Positions 39,172 through 48,039 are shown, numbered from the stretch's first letter. The stretch is DNA of 64,000 nt from Paraburkholderia kirstenboschensis (GCF_904848585.1 NZ_CAJHCR010000001.1:248001-312000), one strand, 5' to 3'. The notes: a model not told the origin generated them from the sequence alone. Translations and numbers: made by a program.

Positions 39172-40167
39172 CTAACGGATTGAAGATTGCCCTGTACGCC
39201 TCTGGGCTTCTTGGAAAAGCTTCAAAAACTCGGGCGTGTGCTGACCGGTTAAGAGAAAACCAAGTATGCCAGGTAGCACGCTTCGCAAATGGCTGTAGTC
39301 GTCCCACGCGAGTGGCGCAAATGGCATGTCGCCCAAGCGGCTGCCCGGGTGCAGTGTCTGAATCCGTTGGTCGTAGAATTCCTCAAAATAGCGTGCGTTT
39401 TCGCCGTAGCTTAAACCCAAGGGCTCATCGAACGTTCGGTAAAGCCACCTACCTGCATCACGAGAACTTGGCGAAGGAACTCCGCATTGTTTCAAATGCC
39501 GGAGAACCAGTTCGAAGGACGCGTCCAACGCAATGAACGTGTTAATCGTAGCTTCCTCCCGAAACTCGTATTCGAGTGCAAGCATGTCCGCTTTGATAAG
39601 AGCATAAACTCCGCGAAGAAGTACCAAATTGTGGAGTGAAATCCTGTTCCAAAAGGGAAATTGAAGTTCCATTTGAAGCCAATCGCGTGGAAAACACTGG
39701 AACTTGGTCTCTCCGATCGCGGCCCATGCATCTTGCAGCCCCCGCCAGTCCGCACGTCCTTGCGTTTCAAACAATGATTTCTTGATCTGGACGAGAGTAC
39801 CAGTCTCCTCCAGTGTAACGTTGCCGTCAATATATGCATGACATCGAGGAAGGATACGAAAGGTACACCGCTGGCCGCCGTCAAAACGCTCGGTCATCAT
39901 CAGTGATCCAAGCAGGCGGATTTCTTCTGGATTGAGCCACATAACATCACTGTACGGCAAATGATTCGGCCAGTCTGTACAGCGAGCTACCATGAATACC
40001 AGATTTTCGTCGGCCCAAAACGCGCTGTGGCGATTACTTATCCTTACTCTCGGATAAATGCCAGAAGGTCGAAATAACGTTATTCGCATCTGATGCCGAC
40101 CGTCGATCGCAGGGTTCTGCCGACTTGCGAGAGCAACTCGTTTTGTCGTTCGATAGGTTTTTCTCAC
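39172..40167 (-). CDS. Hypothetical protein with HEPN-like motif, probably frameshifted
   Basis: 331 residues from a GTG at 40167 (an ATG at 40089, giving MRITLFRPSG, is an alternative). The N-terminal half is a mixed domain without known motifs. The C-terminal half is helical and contains NARYFEEFYDQRIQTLHPGS: the R-X4-H in DQRIQTLH is the HEPN ribonuclease-type signature, followed by PLAWDDYSHLRSVLPGILGFLL, a pattern common in HEPN-like C-terminal domains. The reading frame ends early, and the neighbouring frame continues with protein-like sequence, so the gene may be broken at about 39172-39240. HEPN proteins are often RNases in defence or toxin systems; that role is inference here. Confidence 0.5.
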   Translation of the reverse strand: MRKTYRTTKRVALASRQNPAIDGRHQMRITLFRPSGIYPRVRISNRHSAFWADENLVFMVARCTDWPNHLPYSDVMWLNPEEIRLLGSLMMTERFDGGQRCTFRILPRCHAYIDGNVTLEETGTLVQIKKSLFETQGRADWRGLQDAWAAIGETKFQCFPRDWLQMELQFPFWNRISLHNLVLLRGVYALIKADMLALEYEFREEATINTFIALDASFELVLRHLKQCGVPSPSSRDAGRWLYRTFDEPLGLSYGENARYFEEFYDQRIQTLHPGSRLGDMPFAPLAWDDYSHLRSVLPGILGFLLTGQHTPEFLKLFQEAQRRTGQSSIR

Positions 40168-40531
40168 GTGGAACCCCGAGATAATTTTGCGAGATCGATT
40201 CTCAATCGCTCCCTATGATAAGAGCATTCTTTGGACAGGGCCTAAGTCACGAACTGAATGGCCGGTTCGTGAGTGGAAACGACGTCTGGATGCCAGAGCG
40301 AGGATTCAGGCGAATGACGCCTCAAGGCCGCACGGAGACGCTAGGATACGAGGCTGATTGTGGGACGGGACTGCCGGAAAGATGCCATCTAGATTATTAG
40401 CTTCCGACTTGATGTTCTGGGGTGAAAACTGGCGTCGCCATCAAACCAGCATGACACGTGGTTTTCAATGGTGCCCGCTGAAAACCCGCGTCAAAACCCC
40501 GCATGAATAGTGGGTTTGCTCAAGCCGTTGC
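40168..40531. other. Right end of the island, no gene seen
   Basis: 364 bases with no convincing ORF. A 61-codon plus-strand reading at 40215 has biased residues, no ribosome-binding site and no known domain. This stretch also serves as upstream DNA for the opposite-strand gene. The island ends at the 57-bp repeat (40532). Confidence 0.5.
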
Positions 40532-40588
40532 AGCTTGGGAAGCTAGGGTATTACCATTATACGACGCCCGCAGAGCGCGCTATTTTAC
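40532..40588. repeat. Right 57-bp attachment repeat with tRNA-Gly 5' fragment
   Basis: Exact copy of 36027-36083. It contains a 40-nt 5' fragment of tRNA-Gly on the minus strand (40532-40571). It keeps the natural promoter: -10 TAAAAT (complement of 40582-40587) and, outside the repeat, -35 TTGCGC (complement of 40606-40611) with an 18-bp spacer. The original promoter therefore now drives only half a tRNA running into the island. Confidence 0.85.
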
Positions 40589-40677
40589 TCGCGAAAGGGC
40601 AGCGAGCGCAAACTGCGCCGCTGCTTTTGCTTGAGCCGCGTCGTGCGCGGCTACATCGTCCGGCATTCCGGTCGGCT

Positions 40678-41241
40678 TCAGATCACGAAGTAAGTGAGCT
40701 GGACGGCGGCGCGCGTGACCACCATCAGCAGCACCTGCACGATCACGAACAAAAGAATCGGCGAAAGGTCGATGCCCCCCAGGTGCGGCACAACGCGTCG
40801 CAGCGGATTCAGAAACGGCGCGGTCAGCTGATACAGGATCGGCATTGCCGGCGAACGCGGGTTGAGCCACGACAGCAGCGCCATCAGGATCGTCATCCAG
40901 ATAATCAGATTCAGCGCCCACTTGATCACGGTCAGCACCGCGACGATGAGCAGCGTCGGCACCAGCGTGAGCGGGTCGGCGCCGGTGAGGACCACCATCA
41001 GCACCACATAGACGATCGCGGCGATCAGCGCCGCGACGAGGCTCGCCCAGTCGACGTTGCGCGTGCTCGGCAGAATGCGGCGCAGCGGCAGAACGATCCA
41101 GTTCGTGGCTTGCAGCACGGCGTTCGTGACCGGGTTGAACGGCGGCATGCGAACGACCTGCAACCAGGCGCGCAGCAGCAACGCCGCGCCGAAGAGCGTG
41201 AAGAGGGTATTGAGCAGAAAACGGGCGATATCGCCAAACAT
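40678..41241 (-). CDS. YggT family integral membrane protein
   Basis: 187 residues with four hydrophobic stretches in two similar halves; the repeated motifs are LLRAWLQVVRMPPFNPVTN / LLPLRRILPS and LMALLSWLNPRSPAMPILYQ / LLTAPFLNPLRRVVPHLGGID, the YggT signature (W-N/P-P...LRRVxP). Members are inner-membrane proteins linked to osmotic tolerance or cell division, with no firm role. It lies directly outside the right repeat of the island. Confidence 0.88.
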   Translation of the reverse strand: MFGDIARFLLNTLFTLFGAALLLRAWLQVVRMPPFNPVTNAVLQATNWIVLPLRRILPSTRNVDWASLVAALIAAIVYVVLMVVLTGADPLTLVPTLLIVAVLTVIKWALNLIIWMTILMALLSWLNPRSPAMPILYQLTAPFLNPLRRVVPHLGGIDLSPILLFVIVQVLLMVVTRAAVQLTYFVI

Positions 41242-41463
41242 CTTGTGTCCTTATGCTTCTGATGACAGCCGTGGAACGGCATGGGCGCCGGCGCTTTTTG
41301 GTCTCGTGCACCGGCGGTTCAGTTATGTGGCATTGGCCGCCGACGCGGCCGCATGCATTGAAAAGCGGCTGATGCGGGTGGTGCAAGGCTTGCACTTTCA
41401 ACGCCGGACGAGGAGAGCATCTCGCCTGGCTGCGCCGCCCTGATCCACATCAACTGCGGCCAG

Positions 41464-41784
41464 TCACACGGAAACCTTGATTTCGCTGATGAGAATGGCG
41501 CCGTTGCCGCCGTCGGTGTAATTCGGAATGTCGGCCAGAAGGCGCTCGGACGCCGGCTTGAAAACCTTGTAGAAGTCGTCCGTGCTATCGAAGAGGAAGT
41601 GGCCCGCGGCCACATACGGCGGCGGCGTGCCCGGCGGGCCCGCGTTGATGCCCACGTCGACGGACCAGCCCTTCAGCGACGGGCCGAACAGTTCCGCCGC
41701 GAGCGGCATGTGGGTGACGCAGTAATAGTCCACGTCGAAGTGGCCGTTTTCCCGGTACGGATAGAGGATGCTGACCTTGATCAT
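41464..41784 (-). CDS. EthD family protein
   Basis: 106 residues with the EthD/dimeric alpha-beta barrel pattern: MIKVSILYPYRENGHFDVDYYCVTHMPLAAELFGPSLKG, the FDVDYY...H segment being diagnostic, then GHFLFDSTDDFYKVFKPASERLLADIPNYT. The start at 41784 matches the usual N-terminus; longer readings in this frame are not protein-like. The family is named after a protein needed for ethyl tert-butyl ether degradation; the role here is unknown. Confidence 0.85.
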   Translation of the reverse strand: MIKVSILYPYRENGHFDVDYYCVTHMPLAAELFGPSLKGWSVDVGINAGPPGTPPPYVAAGHFLFDSTDDFYKVFKPASERLLADIPNYTDGGNGAILISEIKVSV

Positions 41785-41861
41785 TGTGCGTTCTCGTCTG
41801 TTGGTCCCGAAGCGGGGCGCCGGCGGATTGCGCGCGGCGCCGGACGTCACATTATCACGGC

Positions 41862-42791
41862 TTACTTGACGCTTGCACCTGCTGCCGCCTGATTCAGCGA
41901 TCGGCTCAACGAATCTTCCACCGCGTCGGCGATTGCGGCGATTGCCGCAGGCGGCGCGGCGCGGCGTTGCGCCAGCGCGACTGCGCGCCGTGACAGCAAA
42001 CCATACAACGCGGCGTGATCGCCGCCCAGGGTTTCCAGCAACGCCAACTGCTTCTGCACGACACCCGTGTCGCCGCGCGAGACCGGCCCGGCGAGCGCGT
42101 TGGGCAGGCCCTTGTCGCGAGCGGTCTGAATGGTGCCCGCGAGCATCGGCAAGAGGGCGCGCAGCGCTTCGTCCTCGGCGAAACCGAGCGTGCGCCACAA
42201 TGCGACGCATTCGGCAAGGCTGCACAGCGCAAAACTCGCCGCATAGTGCGCGGCGCCGTGGTACAGCATGCGGCCGCCCGGCGGGATCGACAACGGATGG
42301 CAGCCTAGCGCGACGGCCAATGCCGTCAGCGTGTCTTTCAGGTTGCCGTCGGCCTCGATCGTCACCGAACAGCCGGCGATTCGGTCGAGGTCGGCCAGCT
42401 CGCCGCTGAAAAGGTAGAGCGGGTGAAAGCCGCCGATCGCCGCGCCCTGGTCCCGCGCGCTCGCCAGCAACTCGACCGGCGACGCGCCGCTGCAATGCAC
42501 GAGCGCCTTGCCATGGGCAGCGTCGGCGGCGAAACGGAGTGTGTGCGCTGACGTACCGATGCTGTCGTCAGGAACGGCTAAAAAGACAACATCGGCGCTG
42601 TCGACGACTTGCTGCGGATCGTCGAGCGCCATGCATTGGGGAATTTGACTGGCGAGCCGATTAGCGGAAGCCGGCGAGCGGCTCGCCACTGCCGTTACCG
42701 GATAGCCTGCGCGGGAGAAACCCAGCGCGAGGCATCGCGCGAGGCGGCCCGCGCCGATAAAGCCAAGGCGCGGCAGAGGGGACTGGGACAT
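41862..42791 (-). CDS. Rossmann-like NADP-binding protein with DUF2520 domain
   Basis: 309 residues. The N-terminus PRLGFIGAGRLARCLALGFSRAG is a Rossmann dinucleotide motif, and DSADVVFLAVPDDSIG and LVHCSGASPVELLASA continue the ketopantoate-reductase-like fold. The second half (GGFHPLYLFSG, YHGAAHYAASFALCSLAECVALWRTLGF) fits DUF2520. Such proteins are predicted dehydrogenases of unknown substrate. The start at 42791 leads straight into the Rossmann strand. Confidence 0.85.
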   Translation of the reverse strand: MSQSPLPRLGFIGAGRLARCLALGFSRAGYPVTAVASRSPASANRLASQIPQCMALDDPQQVVDSADVVFLAVPDDSIGTSAHTLRFAADAAHGKALVHCSGASPVELLASARDQGAAIGGFHPLYLFSGELADLDRIAGCSVTIEADGNLKDTLTALAVALGCHPLSIPPGGRMLYHGAAHYAASFALCSLAECVALWRTLGFAEDEALRALLPMLAGTIQTARDKGLPNALAGPVSRGDTGVVQKQLALLETLGGDHAALYGLLSRRAVALAQRRAAPPAAIAAIADAVEDSLSRSLNQAAAGASVK

Positions 42792-43037
42792 GTCGACGTG
42801 CTCCAGACGGGGCGTGAAAGGGGAAGCAGCAGTATCGCGCATCGGCCGGCGCACGGCGCGGCTTATGCATCGGTTGTCAGATGAGTTTGCCGGCGATATG
42901 ACGCCAGCTGTTGGTCATGGCGCCGCGCGCGCCCTACGGGCTTGAAAACTGCTCACAATTTCCCCATGGCCGATCGGCCGTGGCTGTCTTTGGGTACTTG
43001 GCTTCGAAATTTCGCAATCGGATTCGGGGAGGCTACG

Positions 43038-43199
43038 ATGAACATTTTTTCTTACCGGAAGCACTTGCGGTTCTTGACCCACGCGCAGCGGCGTCGCTGG
43101 TGGGATCAGAAGAAGCGTCTGAGCCCGCGCGTGCGAATCAGCGCCGCCTACGTGCCACCCAACGTCTCACGCGAATTTGCGTATGTGAAGGTCGGCTGA
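43038..43199 (+). CDS. Small basic hypothetical protein
   Basis: 53 residues, starting MNIFSYRKHLRFLTHAQRRR and ending EFAYVKVG; strongly basic in the middle (RRRWWDQKKR). GGGAGG lies 6 bases before the ATG, and a clean intrinsic terminator starts 24 bases after the stop codon, so the gene unit looks real. No family recognised. Confidence 0.6.
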   Translation: MNIFSYRKHLRFLTHAQRRRWWDQKKRLSPRVRISAAYVPPNVSREFAYVKVG

Positions 43200-43222
43200 C
43201 CGACACCCGCTTTGCATTTGAG

Positions 43223-43250
43223 AAAAACCCGGCCTGCGTGCCGGGTTTTT
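43223..43250 (+). terminator. Terminator after the small basic protein gene
   Basis: AAAAACCCGGC pairs with GCCGGGTTTTT around a 6-nt loop. Confidence 0.85.
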
Positions 43251-43568
43251 TATTTGGCTGTTGCTCCACGCCGTCAGCATTGAAGCTAATTTGTAATTAA
43301 AGATTACCGACTCCGCGTCCGTTTAACTCGCAGCGGCTTCGCGGCATCAGCGTGTGCACCGCAGACGGCCCCAATCCGTTGATTCCTCAGGCCGTGCGCG
43401 CCTCTTAGGCGACGCTGCTTGCTGGGCTCCAGCGGAAATCCTTTTCGCGTATTGCAATTTGCAACAAATGCGAACAGCGTCGCGCGGGCTTTTTAGATAG
43501 ATTCATTTTGTAGCATGCATGGCATGCGAAGTCGGCGACCTTCAATCGGCCGCGCCTGGAGAACAAAA

Positions 43569-43886
43569 GTGAAAAAGTTCGTTCCGTTTGTCGTTGCCGC
43601 CGCACTCGGCGTGGGGCTTGCCTCCACCGCGCAGGCACACGTCTCTGTCGGTATCGGTATCGGGGTACCGGTTGCGCCGGCTTATCCTGTGTATGCCGCG
43701 CCGCCGCCGGTGTACTATGCGCCGCCGCCCGTCGTCTATGCGCCGCCGCCTGTGGTTTATGCGCCGCCGCCCGTCGTCGTAGGTGGGTATTACGGGTACG
43801 GTCGCCCCTATTATCGCCACGGCTACTATGGCGGTGGTTATGGCCACGGTTACTATGGTGGTGGCCACGGCTACTATCGGCGCTGA
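43569..43886 (+). CDS. Exported PXPV/Gly-Tyr repeat protein
   Basis: 105 residues from a GTG preceded by GGAG. A Sec signal peptide (KKFVPFVVAAALGVGLASTAQA) is followed by a Pro-rich repeat region with three copies of APPPVVYAPPPVV-like units and then a Gly/Tyr/His-rich tail (YYGGGYGHGYYGGGHGYYRR). It resembles the PXPV-repeat envelope proteins common in Burkholderia. Low-complexity DNA accompanies the repeats, so it may vary in copy number. Between 43251 and 43568 no gene is seen; a TTGCA/TGCAA pair is present near 43456. Confidence 0.7.
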   Translation: MKKFVPFVVAAALGVGLASTAQAHVSVGIGIGVPVAPAYPVYAAPPPVYYAPPPVVYAPPPVVYAPPPVVVGGYYGYGRPYYRHGYYGGGYGHGYYGGGHGYYRR

Positions 43887-43937
43887 TTTCTGTTTGATCG
43901 ACAGCTGCCTGGTTGTAGGCGGACAGAAAGTCTGAAC

Positions 43938-43975
43938 GGCGTAACGCCGGCTTGATCGCCGGGTTACGCCTTTTT
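43938..43975 (+). terminator. Terminator after the PXPV repeat gene
   Basis: GGCGTAAC (43938-43945) pairs with GTTACGCC (43963-43970), with an inner CGG/CCG pair, followed by TTTTT. Confidence 0.8.
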
Positions 43976-44071
43976 GTTTTTGCAGCATCGAGTGAGTTGT
44001 TGCCGACGTTTCAAAGCGTCGGCGAAGCTGGGAGAATGGCTGTTTCGCCACCGCTCTCGAGGACTCCGCCG

Positions 44072-45046
44072 ATGCAGCCAATGCACCCACTCCCCGCTCC
44101 CACGTTCGACGACGTACTCGACGCCGCCGTACGACTCGAGGGCGTCGCGCACCGCACCCCAGTTTTGACCTCGAGCACGTTCAACGAGCGCACCGGTGCG
44201 TCTGTATTCTTCAAGTGCGAGAACTTTCAGCGGATGGGGGCCTTCAAGTTTCGCGGCGCCTATAACGCGATCTCGCATTTCGACGCGGAGCAGCGCAAGG
44301 CGGGCGTGCTGACCTATTCGTCCGGCAACCATGCGCAGGCTATCGCGCTGTCGGCGCGCCTCGCCGGCATCCGCGCGACGATCATCATGCCGCACGACGC
44401 GCCCGCGGCCAAAGTGGCCGCCACCAAGGGCTATGGCGGCGAAGTGATCACCTACGACCGCTATAAGGAGAACCGCGAGGAAATTGGCCGAAGGCTCGCC
44501 GAGGAGCGCGGCATGACGCTGATTCCGCCATACGACCATCCCCATGTGATCGCGGGGCAGGGCACGGCGGTGAAGGAACTGATCGACGAAACGGGGCCGC
44601 TCGACATGCTGTTCGTGTGCCTGGGCGGTGGCGGGCTGATTAGTGGCAGTGCGTTGTCGGCCGCGGCGTTGAGCCCGGACTGCACGGTAATCGGCGTGGA
44701 GCCGCAAGCCGGCAATGACGGTCAGCAATCGCTTGCGCGCGGCGAGATCGTGCATATCGACACGCCGCGCACTATCGCCGATGGCGCGGCCTCGACGCAT
44801 CTAGGCGACTACACGTTCGCGATTATCCGCAAGCTGGTTGCGCGGATCGAAACGGTCACCGACGAGCAGTTGATCGAGACCATGCGCTTTTTCGCCCAGC
44901 GCATGAAGATCGTCGTCGAACCGACCGGCTGCCTCGCGGCGGCGGCCGTGCTGAACGGCGCGGTGCCCGTGAAGGGCAAGCGCGTGGGCGTGGTAGTGAG
45001 CGGCGGTAACGTCGATCTCGCGAAGCTCGCGCAGTACCTCGCCTGA
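44072..45046 (+). CDS. Serine/threonine dehydratase-type PLP enzyme (threonine ammonia-lyase/serine racemase group)
   Basis: 324-residue PLP fold-type II enzyme. The PLP lysine is in CENFQRMGAFKFRGAYNA; the phosphate-holding glycines and the SSGNHAQAIALSARLAG segment, the CLGGGGLISGSALSA loop and the terminal VVSGGNVDLAKL are all present. There is no C-terminal ACT domain, so it is not the allosteric IlvA; it fits the short threo-3-hydroxyaspartate dehydratase / serine racemase-like group. A GAGGA site precedes the ATG at 44072; an ATG nine bases later is possible. Confidence 0.85.
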   Translation: MQPMHPLPAPTFDDVLDAAVRLEGVAHRTPVLTSSTFNERTGASVFFKCENFQRMGAFKFRGAYNAISHFDAEQRKAGVLTYSSGNHAQAIALSARLAGIRATIIMPHDAPAAKVAATKGYGGEVITYDRYKENREEIGRRLAEERGMTLIPPYDHPHVIAGQGTAVKELIDETGPLDMLFVCLGGGGLISGSALSAAALSPDCTVIGVEPQAGNDGQQSLARGEIVHIDTPRTIADGAASTHLGDYTFAIIRKLVARIETVTDEQLIETMRFFAQRMKIVVEPTGCLAAAAVLNGAVPVKGKRVGVVVSGGNVDLAKLAQYLA

Positions 45047-45120
45047 TCGCTTTCCGGCGTGAAGCCGGCTTGATGTGTCGGAAGACGGCCCGCCCAGTTC
45101 ATGGGGCGGGCCGTTGCCTG

Positions 45121-45816
45121 TCAGCTCGCCCTTTGTGTCGCCGGCGAGCCCTCTGCCGTTTGCAGAATCAGATCGCGGTAACCGTTCACGATCACGGTAT
45201 ATGAGAAGTAGGCGAACAGCAGCGCCGACAGCACGTGGCACGCGCGCAGCAAACCAGTGCCGGCGCGCTTGCGGCCGTGGCTGCCGAGGCCGCAGATAAA
45301 CACCGTCCAGCACAAGCCGCCAAGAAAGAAACCGCCGAGAAATACCGGCGCCGTGGTGGCGCTCGTCGCGCCGGCTTTGGCGATCAGTGCGCCACCCACT
45401 GCGGCGAACCACAGAATCGCCGAAGGCGACGACACCGCCAGCAACACCCCGCGCAGGAAGCCGCGCCACGCCGACAGATGCGGCGAACTGGCGTCCGCCT
45501 CGCCGGCGACAGGCGGTGCCGAGGCCGGAAACATCGCTTCGCGCGCCATCTTCCAGGTAAGAAACAGCAGGACGGCCGCGCCGCCGATCCACACGACCCA
45601 GCGCACCGACTCGAACTGCAGCAGCGCAGCCATGCCGGCTAGCGCGAGGGCCGCATAAATCAGGTCGCCGACGCACGAGCCAAGGCCGAGCCAGAAGCCC
45701 GGCTTGAATCCGTGCGACAGTGCCAGCGAAATCATCGCGACGTTCACGAGACCGATGTCGAGACACAACGACAAAGACAGGAAGAACCCGTCCGACATCA
45801 TCGAAAAGGCATGCAT
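45121..45816 (-). CDS. LysE/RhtB family amino acid exporter
   Basis: 231-residue inner-membrane protein with about six TM segments. The N-terminus DGFFLSLSLCLDIGLVNVAMISLALSHGFKPGFWLGLGSCVGDLIY carries the family GLVN/GxxxG pattern and aspartates typical of this branch, and the middle AWRGFLRGVLLAVSSPSAILWFAAVGG matches the conserved NPxxxL-like TM region (here SSPSAIL). Probably exports an amino acid or related compound. It is on the same strand as ubiD, about 50 bases downstream of its stop. Confidence 0.8.
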   Translation of the reverse strand: MHAFSMMSDGFFLSLSLCLDIGLVNVAMISLALSHGFKPGFWLGLGSCVGDLIYAALALAGMAALLQFESVRWVVWIGGAAVLLFLTWKMAREAMFPASAPPVAGEADASSPHLSAWRGFLRGVLLAVSSPSAILWFAAVGGALIAKAGATSATTAPVFLGGFFLGGLCWTVFICGLGSHGRKRAGTGLLRACHVLSALLFAYFSYTVIVNGYRDLILQTAEGSPATQRAS

Positions 45817-45865
45817 GCCCGCAACTGCTCCATCTGTTTGTTATTCGGTCACGCGCTCGGCGCGC

Positions 45866-47434
45866 TCACAGGCCCAGCTCGTTCCACAAGCTGTCGATCC
45901 GCTGCTTCACCGCCGCGTCCATTTCGATAGGCCGGCCCCATTCGCGATCGGTTTCGCCAGGCCATTTATTGGTTGCGTCGAGTCCCATCTTCGAACCGAG
46001 TCCCGCGACCGGCGACGCGAAGTCGAGATAGTCGATAGGCGTGCGATCGACGAGCACCGTATCGCGCGTCGGGTCGACGCGCGTGGTGATCGCCCAGATC
46101 ACTTCTTTCCAGTCGCGAATGTTGACGTCTTCGTCCACGACAACGATGAACTTCGTATACATGAACTGTCGCAGGAAGCTCCAGACGCCGAACATCACGC
46201 GCTTGGCGTGGCCCGGGTAGCTTTTCTTCATCTGCACGATCGCCATGCGGTAGCTGCATCCCTCGGGCGGCAGATAGAAATCTGTGATCTCGCTGAACTG
46301 CTTCTGTAGAAGCGGCACGAACACTTCGTTGAGCGCGACGCCGAGCACGGCGGGCTCGTCGGGCGGCTTGCCGGTGTACGTGGAGTGGTAAATCGCGTCG
46401 CGGCGCATGGTGATGCGCTCGACGGTGAACACCGGGAACCACTCCTGTTCGTTGTAATAGCCGGTATGGTCGCCATACGGGCCTTCCAGCGCGTGCTCGT
46501 AGGCGGCGGAGGCGCCCTTGGCCGGCCGCGGCGGTGCGCCCGCAGGAGCGGGCGAGGGCGCGCCTTCCTGCGGATAGATAAAGCCTTCGAGCACGATTTC
46601 CGCGCGCGCGGGCACCTGCAAACTGTCGACGCCCGGCGTAATGCATTTGGCCAACTCCGTCCGCCCGCCGCGCAGCAAGCCGGCGAACTGATATTCGGAG
46701 AGCGTGTCCGGCACCGGCGTGACCGCGCCGAGGATGGTTGCCGGATCCGCACCCAGCACGACCGCGACCGGATACGGCTGGCCGGGATTCTTCAGCGCGA
46801 ACTCGCGGAAGTCGAGCGCACCTCCACGATGCGCGAGCCAGCGCATGATCAGCTTGTTGCGTCCGATTAATTGCTGGCGATAGATGCCGAGATTTTGTCG
46901 GCTCTTGTTCGGGCCTCTCGTGACGGTCAGGCCCCACGTGATCAACGGGCCGGCGTCGCCAGGCCAGCAGGTCTGGACAGGCAGCTTTTCCAGGTCGACG
47001 TCATTGCCCTCCCACACGATTTCCTGGCAGGGCGGCGCGCTGACGGTTCGTGGCGCCATGTCCCACACGGCCTTCACAAGTGAGAACAGTTTGCCCGCGT
47101 CCTTCAGCCCTTTTGGCGGCTCAGGCTCCTTCAAGGCCGAGAGCAGCCGGCCGACGTCGCGCAGAGAATCCAGCGCGGCGCCGTCGCCTTCGCCGGCTTC
47201 AGCGTTGATGCCCATGCCGAGCGCTACGCGACGCGGCGTGCCGAAGAGGTTGCCAAGCACCGGGAACGCATGCCGCTCCTGGTTTTCAAATAGCAAAGCC
47301 GGCCCGCCGGCGCGCAGCACGCGGTCGCACACTTCGGTCATTTCAAGGACAGGCGATACCTTTTGCGGGATACGGCGCAGTTCTCCAATCGTCTCGAGAC
47401 GGCCGATGAAGTCACGCAGGTCTTTGTATTTCAT
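45866..47434 (-). CDS. ubiD: 3-octaprenyl-4-hydroxybenzoate carboxy-lyase (UbiD)
   Basis: 522-residue decarboxylase using prenylated FMN in ubiquinone biosynthesis. It begins [22 protein letters not shown], the standard N-terminus, and has [54 protein letters not shown] and [28 protein letters not shown] with conserved E and D residues. Its length is close to E. coli UbiD (497), with an extra Ala/Pro-rich insertion around residue 295. The needed UbiX flavin prenyltransferase is not in the window. Confidence 0.95.
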   Translation of the reverse strand: MKYKDLRDFIGRLETIGELRRIPQKVSPVLEMTEVCDRVLRAGGPALLFENQERHAFPVLGNLFGTPRRVALGMGINAEAGEGDGAALDSLRDVGRLLSALKEPEPPKGLKDAGKLFSLVKAVWDMAPRTVSAPPCQEIVWEGNDVDLEKLPVQTCWPGDAGPLITWGLTVTRGPNKSRQNLGIYRQQLIGRNKLIMRWLAHRGGALDFREFALKNPGQPYPVAVVLGADPATILGAVTPVPDTLSEYQFAGLLRGGRTELAKCITPGVDSLQVPARAEIVLEGFIYPQEGAPSPAPAGAPPRPAKGASAAYEHALEGPYGDHTGYYNEQEWFPVFTVERITMRRDAIYHSTYTGKPPDEPAVLGVALNEVFVPLLQKQFSEITDFYLPPEGCSYRMAIVQMKKSYPGHAKRVMFGVWSFLRQFMYTKFIVVVDEDVNIRDWKEVIWAITTRVDPTRDTVLVDRTPIDYLDFASPVAGLGSKMGLDATNKWPGETDREWGRPIEMDAAVKQRIDSLWNELGL

Positions 47435-47662
47435 CTGATGCGGTTCTGTGCCGCGAGCGGCGATAGAGGAAGGCGCAACGGCGAAAGAGGCGCCAGAACG
47501 ATTGTCGATTTTACCTGCGTTGGCTAGCGCACGTAGATCGGCCGAACGTCATACGACGAACGGCAATCGCCAAAATGCCGAAAAACCGCTCGGCACGGCG
47601 GTTTGAGCGGTCGAAACCCCGTTCATTATTACAATTAGTTATACTTTCGCCCGTTTATAGTG

Positions 47663-47836
47663 TTGACGATCTATAAAACAGTGCCCTAGAATCCGTCCAC
47701 GTTGGTTGCAGGGCGTGAACCTTTTACCACTGCCCCCGGTCCCATTTGACGCAACGCGTCACCGCTTACCGAAGCCCTGCACGGTATCCGTCGGTCTTAT
47801 CGATGTCCTCGCCAGCGCCAACTGACGCTGGTTTTT
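47663..47836 (+). ncRNA. Promoter and structured RNA/leader upstream of a lytic transglycosylase gene
   Basis: A strong sigma-70 promoter (TTGACG 47663-47668, 18-bp spacer, TAGAAT 47687-47692) is followed, from about 47699, by a highly paired stretch: GCAGGGC (47708-47714) with GCCCTGC (47774-47780), inside it CGGT (47737-47740) with ACCG (47761-47764) and GACGC (47748-47752) with GCGTC (47756-47760). CCAGCG (47812-47817) pairs with CGCTGG (47826-47831) before TTTTT, an intrinsic terminator. GTTGG at the 5' end (47701-47705) can also pair with CCAAC (47818-47822) inside the terminator. The result could be a roughly 140-nt small RNA, a 6S-like RNA, or a regulated leader. I cannot name the family. 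Confidence 0.45.
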
Positions 47837-48039
47837 CGCGTGGGAGCCGCCGCCCGCATGTTTTCGGCATGCCGCGGACCGCTTTTCAGGAAGGCTCCCC
47901 ACAAACGGTATTTACCGTTTTCCCGACGTCGCTGCTGCCCTAACCAGACAGAGCGCGCGATGTCTTGACTCTGCGAATGTGTGGTACCGCCTGTTTTTTC
48001 CCGGCGGGGTTCGCGGATCATGCAACATGGGAGATCTGA

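Larger units (their letters stand above)
36027..40588. mobile_element. Retron-bearing genomic island at tRNA-Gly(CCC), 57-bp attachment repeats
   Basis: A perfect 57-bp direct repeat, 36027-36083 and 40532-40588, bounds 4.45 kb of DNA. The repeat comprises the 5' 40 bases of tRNA-Gly plus 17 upstream bases, so the element entered from the 5' side of the tRNA rather than through its 3' end as most tRNA-targeting integrases do. Cargo: a gene remnant, a retron RNA, an 80-aa helical protein, an XRE protein, a reverse transcriptase, and a broken HEPN-like gene on the other strand. No integrase, recombinase or transposase is visible in the island, so it is a decayed or trans-mobilised element. Exact repeat boundaries are seen directly; the mechanism is inferred. 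Confidence 0.85.

Noticed and set aside
40215..40400. 61-aa gene at the right end of the island
   Set aside because: No ribosome-binding site, no recognisable domain, and biased residues; treated as chance.
36084..40531. Integrase or transposase for the retron island
   Set aside because: No tyrosine- or serine-recombinase motif could be found in any frame of the island; the minus-strand remnant at 38396-38716 is too short to identify.
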